Notes under the pieces: model-generated | What the model saw: the letters and a program-made list of their open reading frames with translations, nothing else | The model's database searches: none | Told to the model about the DNA's origin: nothing | Program-made: the position numbers and the translations under genes | Shown: positions 33,058 to 44,372 of the stretch, piece by piece | Position numbering within the stretch: position 1 is the stretch's first letter | How the letters are laid out: every line of letters starts with the position of its first letter | NCBI GenBank assembly: GCA_030685235.1 | Contig: MU839169.1 | Location: 1-64,000, forward strand | Direction of reading: 5' to 3' | Length of the DNA: 64,000 nucleotides | Origin: Copromyces sp. CBS 386.78 | Lineage: Eukaryota > Ascomycota > Sordariomycetes > Sordariales > Sordariaceae

Positions 33058-35598
33058 AGTATTTACTTCGATGCCTTATAATATAAAAAGGCTTGCAAAT
33101 ATTTATATAAATCATATTTAATATATATTTAGCCTATCGGAGTTTACTATAATATAAAATCTCTTTTATTCGGCCTTTAACGTATATTTTATACGTATAA
33201 TATTATTAAGCATTTTTTATCTTATCGACTATATCTTTTATTTTAACGAAGTTCTCCTCCCTTAAATACTTTATACGCTCGTATTAGAACTTTATCTTCG
33301 GGTTAACCGAATACGAAACTAAAGCTTACTAAGTAGTATCGGTAATTTATAAAATAAATAAGTTGCCGAAACGGGTAGCTTAGATATTTATACTGCCTTT
33401 CTTAATATGTTAATAATTTCTAAATAGGATTATATTAGTACTGCGGTTAAGTAATTGGGTTATAAAGATTAAATTAATACTAAAGTTAAGGGTAAAGAGA
33501 ATATTATTAAATTGAACTATAATAATTATATTATTAAAAATATACTTCTTCTTAACTACCCTAATACTTAATATAAAGACCTTTACACCGCTAATACTAA
33601 TAATGGATCCGCTATTAACTATAAAAGTAATAAAATTACTCTAAATGGTCGTTATATATTATCCGTAGCCCGAATCGAAAAAGTATACTATTTAGAGAAA
33701 ATAGAAGCTTTTTATCCTATTATAAAATATATTATTAAAAATAGAAATAATATTCTTTAATTTAATTATAAATAGGGAAGGACGAAATGAATAAGGTAAT
33801 AAACTTTACGTTTACGATAAAAGTTATTTAAATTAAGGTTATTATTATAAAAGTTAATATTAAAAATAGATTTTTATTTTTTTTCTTCTATTTATAGGTA
33901 TTATACTCCTTTTTCAACTCTAAGTAGAAATCCTAATAACTTTCCTTATTATAATACTTCTTATTATAATAAGTATAAAACTTATTACGAAAGTTATTAA
34001 CTAAAAATATTAATATTATACTCCTTTTCTCGCTAATATTGCTACCGTATTATAATTACCCTTAATACTAATACATATAAACTCGCCTTCAGCGGAACGG
34101 ACTACATTTTAGAAAAAGAGGAGCTTTTTATTATAAATAGTTTAGAAATTAATCTTCTAAGCGCTATATTATTTTTAATTAAGCGCCTATAATAATTTTA
34201 AAATTAATTAATTTTCGGGTAATTTATATTCCGTACTAATTGTAATATATTCCTCTTGTAAGGACAAAATCTTTTAACTTAGAGTTCGGACTCTATCGAA
34301 ATCGCTAAATTTTAGGTTATTCTATTCCTATTAAAACCGCTATAAGGCGCTAATACCTTCGTTTAAGTACTCTTCTTTAGCCTTAGCGAAGAACCTAACT
34401 ACAATTATCTATCCTTCTAGCAACCTTTCGGCGGTTTTGTTGAAGGTTATATAGAGAATTTTAATATAATATTATTATTTATTTCTTTAAACCTTTAGAA
34501 AATCGATAGGAATAATATCTTTAGTAAAATAGGTTTCTATAATATTAAAACCGCTTATAACGTAAATTATAAATGACTAAAAACGGTTCTAAGCTTTATA
34601 ACTATCTTTTCCATCTAATTTTAAACTAATATTAATAATAATATTTATTAAGGAAATCGGATTAAATATAATATTTAGTCTTATAATAATTGGGATAATA
34701 TATAAGGTCACTAAAACCGTAATTTTAATTCCGGTACTACTTACATTAATATCGTCTAATTCGTCCGAAATTACAGCTCCGGCTCCACTTATCTATTTAT
34801 TAAAAACGTCGATAATACCTTTACAATCCTTATTATTATTAATTCTAATATATAGAACTATATTAATAAAATTATTAATTATTTAGTATATAGGATCGGC
34901 AAGGTTATTATTATAGAAATAAATTATTCTAAATTAGAATAGAGAGACTATTTATATTTATAAATTTAAATATCCCTCGGTATTTAAAAATCTAACCTCG
35001 AATTCAAAGAGCTCCCTATCGCTTAATACCTTAATTTCATTAATTATCCTTACTTCGAACTCTTTTAATATTAAGGAGGGTATCCCGGCAATTTCGAACG
35101 TACCGTCGCTTTCGGTACCTATAAAATCCTATAAATTACTATACTTTAATAAACGTTCAATTATTTTAACTAACTATAGGAATTCGTCTTATCTTATAGT
35201 ACGTATAATAATTGGAGGCTAAATAGGACGGTTACATCTATATCGATAATTACGTCGGTTACCCTCTCCTATTTCCGGGCTATTATTTACTTCTATTTCT
35301 AATATAGGACGAAATTAGTAATCTAATCTTTAAAATAAAGGGATAAATACCGGTTTTTTAATATATTTTCCCAACTATTTTATAATATCCTTAGTATTTT
35401 AAATAATAGATAATACGAGGGAAATAGAATAGAATATATTTATCCCGCCTTAATTAGAATATAGAATTAAAATTGAATTTTAATTCGTTTGTAATAGAAG
35501 AATATATTTACCAATATACAAAATTAAATGCAGTTTAGTAACGCCTAATCTATAATATCGGTATAAATTACCGCGCAGCAGGAGCCGGGCTTATAACC
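33058..35598 (-). pseudogene. Copia-1 gag and N-terminal pol remnant
   Basis: Minus-strand frames include QLVKIIERLLKYSNL, GTFEIAGIPSLILKEFEVRI, SDRELFEFEVRFLNTEGYLN, SGAGAVISDELDDINVSSTG and KLDGKDSY (about 34600-35150). They lie just inside the 5' LTR where copia gag sits. Nearer X1 the frame reads RQLIYFINYRY, VLIRAYKVF and IYIKYDLYKYLQAFLYYKAS, consistent with the pre-integrase and the start of the integrase core. The motifs for protease and zinc knuckle are too decayed to place. Confidence 0.65.
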
Positions 35599-35794
35599 TA
35601 TTAAAATATATATAAAAGAGAGTAGGAGAAAGGCTATATCATTCAATAAGAACTAATAAACTACAATATAACTGCCTTCCTTTTATACCCGCTTGCCTTA
35701 ACTACCCTTAAGACATCCTTATCTACTATATACTAGTACGTAGAGTGAGGCTCAAGTTGAGGCTCTATATCACGTGTGATTATGACTTTCAGCA
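35599..35794 (-). repeat. 5' LTR of copia-1
   Basis: 196 bp. The left end has decayed to TATTAAAATA, while the right end keeps CACGTGTGATTATGACTTTCAGCA. Followed by the duplication CGACC. Confidence 0.92.
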
Positions 35795-35893
35795 CGACCT
35801 ATCTTCCGCGGCTTCGCAGCCCTCTTTGAGGACGGATTAATATAATATATATAATTATCTAAATTTTCTTCTTCTTAGTAACATCGCCTTATA
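35795..35893 (+). pseudogene. Short continuation of frame H between copia-1 and LINE-4
   Basis: After the copia-1 duplication the plus-strand reads SSAASQPSLRTD and NIYNYLNFLLLSN. It is GC-richer at first (CTTCCGCGGCTTCGCAGCC). It joins 28325 if copia-1 is removed. It ends in the LINE-4 duplication. Confidence 0.4.
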
Positions 35894-36231
35894 ATAATAA
35901 TAGTCTTATTCCCTATGCTACGTATCTATAGCGCTTTATTAGTATAGGGTACTTCTCATAGTTCTCTAGAGGAAAAACCGTACGGCGATAAACGCCGTCG
36001 GATAAAAACCGCCAACTCCTTTCGGTTGCGAATAAATCGCGCCTACTCTATTTCAATTCTATTTATAGCGGTACTTACCTACCGCTTTAATAAATAAGCT
36101 ACTTCCCGTTTACTACATTCTATTTAATATTAGAACAATCGAGATACCGCTCCCGTGCGCCGCTCCTTCCTCTTAACCCGCTCCTAGCAACCGTCCCTTC
36201 CCCGTCGTTTGCCCTCGCTTCCGCCTCGTCT
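35894..36231 (-). mobile_element. 5'-truncated LINE fragment, LINE-4
   Basis: 338 bp of the LINE-1/LINE-2 family 3' end in minus orientation, with a (TTA)n tail. It is flanked by TAA(C/T)ATCGCCTTATA (35879-35893, 36231-36245). It keeps CGTCCCTTCCCCGTCGTTTG-type sequence that is AT-shifted in LINE-1. It includes the start of the 3' segment absent from LINE-3. Confidence 0.88.
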
Positions 36232-36292
36232 AATATCGCCTTATAGATATATATTTTAAAAATATATAATTTTATTATCCTAATTGATTTAT

Positions 36293-36560
36293 AATTATTA
36301 TTATTAGTCTTATTACGCTAATTATTATTAGTTTACCTAGAGGGCAAGCGGTACTACTTTTATTTGTAGTTTAAAGGAAAAACCGTGTTGTTAAAATCCG
36401 GGTGAAAACTTCTAGCTTTTCTATTTAATACTAACCCTATCCCCTGCTTTTATTCCGTCTTACTATAGGAGCCCGGGAGGATATTAGATTCTTCTAAGTT
36501 CGTTTTCTATTTTAAATAACTATCGTTATTCCCGGTAGAACTTTCGGTTATTTTTAATTG
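36293..36560 (-). mobile_element. Diverged LINE-like 3' end
   Basis: TAATTATTATTATTAGTCTTATTA, read as a minus-strand tail, is followed by CTAGAG, GGAAAAACCGTG, ATCCGGGTGAAAACTTCTAG. This parallels the LINE-4 3' end (CTAGAGGAAAAACCGTAC ... GGATAAAAACCGCCAAC). It is probably a second LINE subfamily, 5'-truncated. I could not identify its target duplication, so the right limit is approximate. Confidence 0.5.
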
Positions 36561-36563
36561 GTT

Positions 36564-36658
36564 ACCCCGCCTCCCTACCTAAACTAATTACCTCGGTAAC
36601 GGGTATTATATTTCTTTTATCCTATTTTTAAAGTATTAAAGGTAGGAAGGCGGGGTTT
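36564..36658. repeat. 95-bp inverted-repeat unit
   Basis: ACCCCGCCTCCCTACCT (36564-36580) and AGGTAGGAAGGCGGGGTTT (36640-36658) are inverted with one mismatch, enclosing ~60 bp that includes CCTCGGTAACGGG. It is either a very small foldback/MITE or a leftover of a larger element's ends. Confidence 0.6.
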
Positions 36659-36981
36659 TACTTCTTTAAGCTTTCTTCGCTAATACGGCCTCTATCGGCC
36701 ATATATACTAAGGATATACTTAAAGACTAAGAATTGTAAAATAGCTAATTGGTCGTTATTGTAAGGCCGGACAGGTTTTGGATTCGAGTTAGTACCGTGG
36801 CTCTAGAATGGATTTTTTGCGGTGGGGCTCCAATTCCAAACCCTATTGGCGGAAGTGGAGAGAGGCCGTTATTTTCGAATAGGGATAAGATTTTTCCTTA
36901 TGTGCCTAGTTACGTAGTGCTAGGGTTTTAGACTAGGCGGAGCCCGGGAAGATTTTCTATCCGAAAATCGGATGGAAGGTA

Positions 36982-37068
36982 GGGGAGCGGGACGGATTCG
37001 AACCTATAACCTCTCGATAATTCGAAAGGGAAACCAAGCTCAGATCTTCCCAACTAAGCTATCCCCCC
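36982..37068 (-). other. tRNA-like pol III unit (pseudo-tRNA or SINE head)
   Basis: On the minus strand an A box TAGCTTAGTTGG (37061-37050) and a perfect B box GGTTCGAATCC (37004-36994) occur with tRNA-like spacing. They are framed by GGGGGG and CGCTCCCC that could form part of an acceptor stem. Between them CCTTTCGA-ATTA-TCGAGAGG makes an 8-bp hairpin. D- and T-stem pairing is poor and no anticodon can be assigned, so a working tRNA is unlikely. The ~280 bp downstream (36700-36981, GC-richer than the surroundings) could be a SINE body. A 60-codon plus-strand frame there is not supported as a gene. Confidence 0.5.
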
Positions 37069-37739
37069 TAATTTATAATTGTATATAACTATAGTAATAA
37101 TTAATAGTAATAATATTATTTGTATATATTAGTACTTATAAAATAAATAAGCGGAATTAGTTAGGGAATATTTATTAATATTTTATTAATAATACGCTTT
37201 AGTAATAGGAGATTTTAACGCTTCCTATTCCTTTTAGGACCTTTAATTCTCTAATTCTTAACGAAGTAATACCCTTAAAGAGATTATAGTTATTATAGAG
37301 TTAAATCCCCTATAATAGCTATATAGTTGTACATCCCAATATTCGTTAGCAAGCGAATATCGTCCTACATTTTGTAGGTTTGGCTTGGTAGTTCGATACA
37401 ATGCTGCCCTATTATAATAGTAATATAGAACTTCAACCTTTTAAATATATTTAATATACCTATATATAAATATACGAACGGATAATTTACTTTAAATTTC
37501 GCGTTAAATATCGAGAGAATACGTAGCTAGGGATATATAAGAATGCTTTTCTAGTTGTATAGTAGTTATACAACGGTTTTTAACATCTGCATCGGTGGTA
37601 CAACGGTTTAATAAGTTGCAACCGTGCTGCAACCGTCCTACAACCGTTACAACATCTACAACCATAGGATTTTTGTATACATAACGTAATTAAACCCACC
37701 TTCCAAAAAAAAAAAAAAAAATCCTTCCTTCCTACCTTC
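37069..37739. other. Unassigned AT-rich spacer
   Basis: No protein frame and no match to other parts of the window were seen. It contains a cluster of ACAACGGT / CAACCGT motifs (about 37560-37650) and an oligo-A run (37706-37721) just before copia-2. The copia-2 duplication CCTTC is at its end. Confidence 0.5.
37560..37672. repeat. ACAACGGT / ACCGTTGT-type motif cluster
   Basis: Two ACAACGGTTT copies are followed by GCAACCGT twice, ACAACCGT once or twice and ACAACATCTACAACCA. They form an imperfect array with both orientations, in a short stretch that keeps many CpA dinucleotides. Confidence 0.55.
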
Positions 37740-37936
37740 TGTCAAAATGTATATGAAAGAGAGTAGGAGAAAGGCCATATCATTCAAATAAAAGCTAATA
37801 GACTACGATATAACTGCCTTCCTTTTATACCCGCTTGCTTTAACTACCCTTAAAACATCCTTATCTACCATATACTAGTACATAGAGTAAGGCTTAAATT
37901 GAGGCTCTATATCACATATAATTATAATTTTTAATA
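37740..37936 (-). repeat. 3' LTR of copia-2
   Basis: 197 bp, TGTCAAAATGTA ... TTTTTAATA. The inner end is heavily TA-shifted relative to 44569 (TTTCAGCA). Followed by the polypurine-tract complement TTCCCCTTT. Confidence 0.92.
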
Positions 37937-37949
37937 TTCCCCTTTAATA

Positions 37950-40010
37950 ATTACAAATAATATAAAAATTCCCCTATACTCTATACCTATTAATTAATAT
38001 TTAACATTCGTCTTTACTACTACCCGAATCTAATTCTTCTACGGTAGGTAGCACAGTACCTATACTAACCTCAAAGCTTCCTTACACCCTATTCAAATCA
38101 ACCAAACGTAATCCTTTTCTAAAGAATAAAAACTAATCTTTAGCAAACAATTTAGTTAGTCCGTTAATTATTTATTCTTCCGTTAATATATAATCAAGTT
38201 TAATAAATCTATCTTTAACTTTTTTATATATAAAATATTATTAAATATTAATATACTTTATTATTTAATAATACGTAGGGTTTAAAGTAAATAATATAGC
38301 TCCCTAATTATTACAATAGATAATAATAACTTTCGTTTCCCCTATATCCATATTATTCTCCCTCCGAAAATAAATATTTAATTCTATATATAACCGCTTT
38401 AATTAAATAATTTCCTTAATTACCTATATTTATACTATATATTCAACTTCCATCAAAAATAATACTACTATCTATTATCTTTTAGAACTCTAATTAATAC
38501 TCCTACTACCGAAATTAAATACAAAACCGGTAATAAATTTCTTAATATCGACGTCCTCAGCCCAATTTAAATTAGAGAATTTTTATAAAGGGCTTAAATT
38601 TCTAATGAATATTAATACTAGGTTTCTCGTACTTTTAAAATATTTAAAGATTTTCTTTAATATACAAAAGTAAGCCTTAAATAGATTAGTAGAATAACAA
38701 TTAATTAAAGAGACTACGTATATAATATTTAATTTTATATTAAACATAATTTATATTAGTAATCTAACCCTTAATTAATATATTATTATTCTAACCTTTT
38801 TAGCCTACTAGCCTTCTCCAACCTTTTTTAACCAATTAATAATTATTAAAGTATCTACTAAATTATAATTTATTATACCGAAGTAAATAAGGATTTTATT
38901 AATATACCTTTATTAATCGAAATAAATAATCTTATTCCGCTTATCGCATATAATACAAATACTAAAATAATAATAATAAAGACCTAAATCCGTTATTTAA
39001 AATTTAATATTCAACGTATTTTTTAAATTTTAAATTTCTCCTTTATCCTTCCTAACGATTAGTAAATTATTTATATAAATAATTATAAAAGTATTTTACG
39101 TAGAGGATACTTTACAATTAGTAGTAATAGGGTTATAGCCTAACTCTTTCAATACTATAGTAAGCGTATTGAATTAGACTCTTAGTATTTACTTAAAACT
39201 ATATAAAGCCTTATTTAACCTATAGACTTTACCAATACCATTATCGAATTTAAGAAATTATTCTACGTATATTATTTCCTCTACATTCCTATATAAAAAC
39301 GCAATCTTAATATCTATTTATTCGATTTCTAAATCCAATATAGCGGTAATAGCAAATAGGATCTTATAATTTTTTAATTTAATAACCGAAGCGAATATTT
39401 CAAAATAATCTATTCCTTCAATTTATTTAAAATTATAAACTACCTAACAAGTTTTTCATTTTATAACCTCGTTATAAAATCTTCGTTTAAGCCTATAGAC
39501 CTACTTACTACGTAAGATATATATTTGCAGCAATTTTTCTACTAATTCCTATATATTATTTTAGATAAGAGACCGGTATTTATTAACTATTGTTTCTAAT
39601 TACTTATCCTAGAAGAAGCTCTACTTTACTTCTTTTAATATTATTAATTGTATATTCTCCGAATCCGTACTACTATTGCTAATATATAATATATAGTATT
39701 AGATAGGGTATTAATATTCGGGAATCCTATTTTTTAACAGATATTAAAATACTAAATAATTATCGACGACGATATTATTTCCGGTTCTTATTAATATTTA
39801 TAATATTGTTTGTATTTATACCAATATATTATAATTTAATAATATACTATTTTAAAGTCTAATTCGTTATTTATTATTATAATACTTAGGGAAAGGTCAT
39901 CCGACGTACGCTATTACCTTATAAGTACAATTTATCTAATAATAAACCTTTAATATTATTATTTAGAGGGTAAAAATTATAATATTAATAAAGTTTAGAC
40001 TAATGAATCG
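37950..40010 (-). pseudogene. Copia-2 RT-RNase H remnant
   Basis: Colinear with copia-1 28530-30540. The minus-strand RT active site reads YINNLLIVRK instead of YIDDLLIIRK in copia-1, a double G-to-A change on the coding strand. The surrounding frame carries many former-Gln and Trp stops. Confidence 0.82.
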
Positions 40011-40309
40011 GGAGACCTTTATTTACCCGGGTTATATTTTGGCCTACCCGGGATACCCCTCAATATACCCTAGCTAATTAATTGCCTACCCTAGTCCAGG
40101 GTCCGGAATCGTCTCCTTTACAGATTTATTTACTTACCCCCTATACTTATATACCTACCCTAATCTAACTCCGTAAATTCAACTCTAATCCGGTAATTCG
40201 GATTGGGGGTTATTTATATTACTACGTCTTTTATCCTTCGTTTAACTAATAACATCGTCTTCCGGCGCGAGGCGGGAAGGATTTACTGAAGCGCAGCTGT
40301 TATAGGTCT

Positions 40310-40690
40310 AGAGCTAGATTTTACTTATTATAGATGCTAAACTGTATTCCACCTACTATAAATGATTAGATTTTAACGGTCTACTATAAATGACAAGCTA
40401 TATTCTACCTACTGTAAATAATTAGATTTTAACGGTCTATTGTAAATAATAAGCTGTATTCTACCTACTATAAACGTTAAAATTTTGACAGTCTACTATA
40501 AATGATAAGCTGGATTTTACCTACCGTAAACGTTAAAATTTGGACAGCCTATTGTAAATGATAAGCTGGATTCTACCTATTGTAAACGTTAAAATTTTGA
40601 CGGTCTATTGTAAATGATAAGCTAGATTCTACTTATTGTAAATATTAAGATTTTAACGGTCTATTGTAAATAATAAGCTAAATTCTATAG
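40310..40690 (-). repeat. 56-bp minisatellite in X2
   Basis: About six to seven units of the X1 minisatellite in reverse complement (TATTGTAAACGTTAAAATTT, TGACGGTCTATTGTAAATGA, TAAGCTGGATTCTACC). Units 3-6 are less mutated than those in X1 (TGGACAGCC, TTTTGACGG retained). Confidence 0.9.
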
Positions 40691-40851
40691 TAAATAACTA
40701 CTTTTTATCCTATAAAATAATATATATTTAAATTCTAATACCCTTAAGGTATTTTAATTTTAAATATTTTTCCAAATTATTTAAATTATTTTATTTTCAA
40801 AGTATTCCTCCGAAGTATTTATCTCTACGTTATTTTTGTAAGTTATTTGAT

Positions 40852-40901
40852 TTTTTTTTTTTTTTTTATTTAAAATTAAATTTTTTTTTTAAAAATTTTT
40901 T

Positions 40902-40947
<46 letters not shown>
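40852..40947. repeat. Homopolymer-rich T tract in X2
   Basis: Runs of T up to ~37 bases broken by AAAATTAAA. It is the counterpart of the (TTTTTA)n tract at the window start. A poly-lysine frame on the opposite strand is an artefact of this tract. Confidence 0.85.
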
Positions 40948-41215
40948 CTAAAGACGCATTCCCGGGGGACACCCCCGGGGACCCCCATACGTCCACCGTC
41001 GCAGGCGCGAAAGTTCTGACCAATGATAGGAACGGATTGCGTGCACGGGCTGCAAAAAATTCTGACCAATCCCAGTTGAGGAATCGAGATTTGACGGACC
41101 AATCACAACACGAAGAACTTACATGGGTATCGCCCCCATTATAGAGAAGCTCCGCTATGCTCGCTCACTTCCTGTAAACACTCCATTCTCTGACCATAAC
41201 AGCTGCGCTTCAATT

Positions 41216-44200
41216 ATTTCTATTTTAAAATAAACGTTAATTAATTTAATTATTCGTTTATTTAGTATTAGGAATTTATAGATTATATATCCTTCAAAAC
41301 CGATAAGCGTACATTTAACCGCCTTTTCGTCTATCTTTTTCTTATTTATTTCTAAAATAAAATACTAAGCAATTATATTAATAATTCTAATATTATTAAC
41401 GTTTAATCTTTACCCGAATACCAATTTATAAAGCGTTTTATCGAATATTAAATAGGGGCTTCTATTTTTGAAGTAGTTAACCGTTTTAAAGATCTCTAGC
41501 TTAAATTCCTTCAGAATATTCCTTCCAATTATAATTGGCAACAACTTTTTTCGGAAGTACAGATTTAATACCTCCGCTATACCGTTAGATTAGTGCTACT
41601 CCGTTATTAACCTCTTAATATACATTCTTCGTTTAGCTGCCTATATATTAAATTCGTAATTATTAAATTTTTAAATTCTATTTAAATAAATAGTTTTATA
41701 CTTTTTCCTTTAAAGTTCCCTTACTTCTAGTTTTTGTACGAAAACTTAAATAAATTCCTAAACTTTTATATTATTTCTAATAGCTAATAATCCGCTAAAT
41801 CTATTATAATTATCAACTAATATAATTTAAAAGCGTTTACTTCAATGCCTTATAATATAAAAGGGCCCATAAATATTTATATAGATTATATTTAATATAT
41901 ATTCGGCCTATCGGAATTTACTATAGTATAAGGTCTTTCTTATTCGGCCTTTAATATATACTTCGTACGTATAATATTATTAAATATTTTTTATCCTATC
42001 GACTATATCTTCTATTTTAATAAGGTTCTCTTCTTTTAAATACTTTATACATTCGTACTAAAACTTTATCTTCAAGCTAACCGAATACGAAATTAAAGTT
42101 TACTAAACAGTATTAGTAATTTATAAAATAAATAGGTTACCGAAATAAGTAGTTTAAATACCTATACTACCTTTCTTAATACGCTAATAATTTTTAAATA
42201 GGATTATATCGGTACTATAGTTAAAGAATTGGGTTATAGAAATCAAATTAATACTAAAACTAAGGGTAAAAAGAATATTATTAAATTAAATTATAATAAT
42301 TATACCGTTAAAAATATATTTCTTTTCAATTACCCTAATACCTAATATAAAGACTTTTATACCGCTAATACCAATAATAGATCCGTTATTTACCGTAAAA
42401 GTAACAAAATTACTCCAAACGGTCATTATATATTATTTATAGCCTAAATTGAGGAAATACGCCGTTTAAAGAGAATAAAGGCTTTTTATCCCGTCGTCAA
42501 ATATATTATTAAAAGTAGAAATAACGATCTTTAATTTAATCGTAAATAAGGAAGGACAAAATAAATAAAATAATAAGCCTTATATTTATAATAACAACCG
42601 TTTAAATTAGGGTTATTATTATAGGGGTTAATATTAAAAATAGATTTCTATCCTTTTTCTTCTATTTACGGGTATTATACTCCTTTTTAAATTTTAAATA
42701 GAAATCCTAACAACCCTCCTTATTATAATATTTTTTATTATAATAGGTATAGAATTTATTACGAAGGTTATTACTAAAAGTATTAGCGTTACATTCCTCT
42801 TTCTTATTAATATCGCTATTACATTATAATTACCTTCAACGTTAATACATATAAATTCGCCCTTAGTAGAGCGGACTATATTTTAGAAGGAAGGGAGTTT
42901 TTTATTATAAATAGCCCAGAAATTAATCTTCTAAGCGCTATATTATTTTTAATTAAATACTTATAATAATTTTAGAATTAATTAGCTTTCGAGTAATTTA
43001 TATTCCATACTAATTATAATATATTCTTCTTATAAAAATAAGATTTTTTTAGCTTAAAGTTCAGACTTTATCGAAATTACTAAATTTTAAATTATTTTAT
43101 TCTTATTAAATCCAATATAAAGCGCTAATACTTTCGTCTAAATATTTTTCTTTAACTTTAGCAAAGAACCTAACTACAATTATTTATCCTTCTAATAACA
43201 TTTTAGCAGTTTCGCCGAAAATTATATAAAGAATTTTAATATAACGTCGTTATTTATCTTTCTAAACCTTTAGAAAATTAATAGTAATAATATCCTTAAT
43301 AAAATAAATTTCTATAATATTAAAACGGCTTATAATATCGATTATAGATACTAGAAACGGTTTTAAGCCTTATAATTATTTTTTCCGTCTAATTTTAAAT
43401 TAGTATTAATATTAATATTTATTAAAGAAATTAAATTAAATATAATACTTAGTCTTATAATAATTAGAATAATATATAAAGTTACCGGAACCATAATTCT
43501 AATTCCAATACTACTTACATTAATATCGCCTAGTTCGTCCGGGGTTACGGCTCTAACTCCGCTTATTTATTCGTTAAAAACGTCGATAATACCTTTACAA
43601 TCCTTACTATTATTAATTCTAATACATAGAACTATATTAATAGGATTATTAATTATTTAATATATAAAATTAATAAAATTATTATTATAGTAATAAATTA
43701 TTCTAAATTAAAATAGGGAGACCATTTACATTTATAAATTTAAATATCCCTCGGTATTTAAGGATCTAACCTCGAATTTAAAAAGCTCCTTATCGTTTAA
43801 TACCTTAATTTTATTAGCTATCTTTACTTTCAAATCTTTTAATACTAAGGAAAGTATCCCGGTAATTTCGAACGTACCGTTATTTTCGGCATCTATAAAG
43901 TCCTATAAATTACCGTATTTTAATAAACGTTTAATTATTTTAATTAGTCGTAGAAATTCGTTTTATTTTATAGTACGTATAATAATTAAAAATTAAATAG
44001 GACGGTTACATCTATATTAATAGTTACGTCGATTGCCCTCTCCTACTTCCGGGCCATTATTTACTCGAATTTCTAATATAAAACGAAATTGATAGTTTAA
44101 TCTTTAGAATAAAAGGATAAATACCAGTTTTTTAATACGTTTTCCCAATTATTTTATAGTATTTTTAGTATTTTAAATAATAAATAATACGAAGGAGACG

Positions 44201-44372
44201 GGATAAAATATATTTATCCTACCCTAATTAGAATATAGAATTAAAATTAAATTTTAATTCGTTTGCAATAGAAGAACGTATTTACTAATACGTTAAATTA
44301 AATACAATTTAGTAGCGCCCAATCTATAGTATCGGTATAAATTGCCGCGTAGCGGGAGCCGGACTTATAACC
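41216..44372 (-). pseudogene. Copia-2 gag-integrase remnant
   Basis: Colinear with copia-1 (30800-31430 joined to 33058-35598). The copia-1 landmarks can be followed base by base: TTCAAAACCGATAAGCGTAC (integrase end), GGAATTTACTATAGTATAAG and AATCTATAGTATCGGTATAA near the 5' LTR. Because X1 is absent here, the junction AATTTAAAAGCGTTTAC (about 41825-41842) shows the unoccupied X1 target. All frames are more decayed than in copia-1. Confidence 0.75.

Larger units (their letters stand above)
28326..35794 (-). mobile_element. Complete Ty1/copia element, copia-1 (minus)
   Basis: 196-bp LTRs at 28326-28521 and 35599-35794 are flanked by the 5-bp duplication CGACC (28321-28325, 35795-35799). Minus-strand order from the right is candidate primer site (GGTTATAAGCCCGGCTCC, just inside 35599), gag, integrase (split by element X1, 31431-33057), RT, RNase H, and polypurine tract next to 28522 (AATTATTGAGGGGGAG). 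Integrase before RT is diagnostic of copia. Copia-2 (37740-44569) is the same family. Some stretches, such as the integrase end, remain open for ~100 codons, but the element is dead overall. Confidence 0.92.
40251..41215 (+). mobile_element. Element X, copy 2
   Basis: 965 bp running AACATCGTCTTCCGGCGCGA, TTTACTGAAGCGCAGCTGTT, the 56-bp minisatellite in reverse orientation (about 40310-40690), AT-rich DNA, long T runs, a G/C palindrome (40963-40990), GGAACGGATTGCGTGCACGG and the end AACAGCTGCGCTTCAATT. Module M is almost wholly missing: only TCTAAAGACGCATT remains before the G-rich block. It sits ~630 bp from the position of X1 in copia-1, in the opposite orientation, so the insertions are independent. 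Comparison with copia-1 shows no target duplication and an apparent loss of ~3 host bases. Confidence 0.75.

Noticed and set aside
36982..37068. A functional tRNA gene
   Set aside because: A and B boxes are good, but D-, anticodon- and T-stems do not pair and no anticodon loop can be placed.
40866..41102. A frame ending in poly-lysine on the minus strand
   Set aside because: It crosses the GC-rich end of X2 and translates its T tract. It has no protein features.
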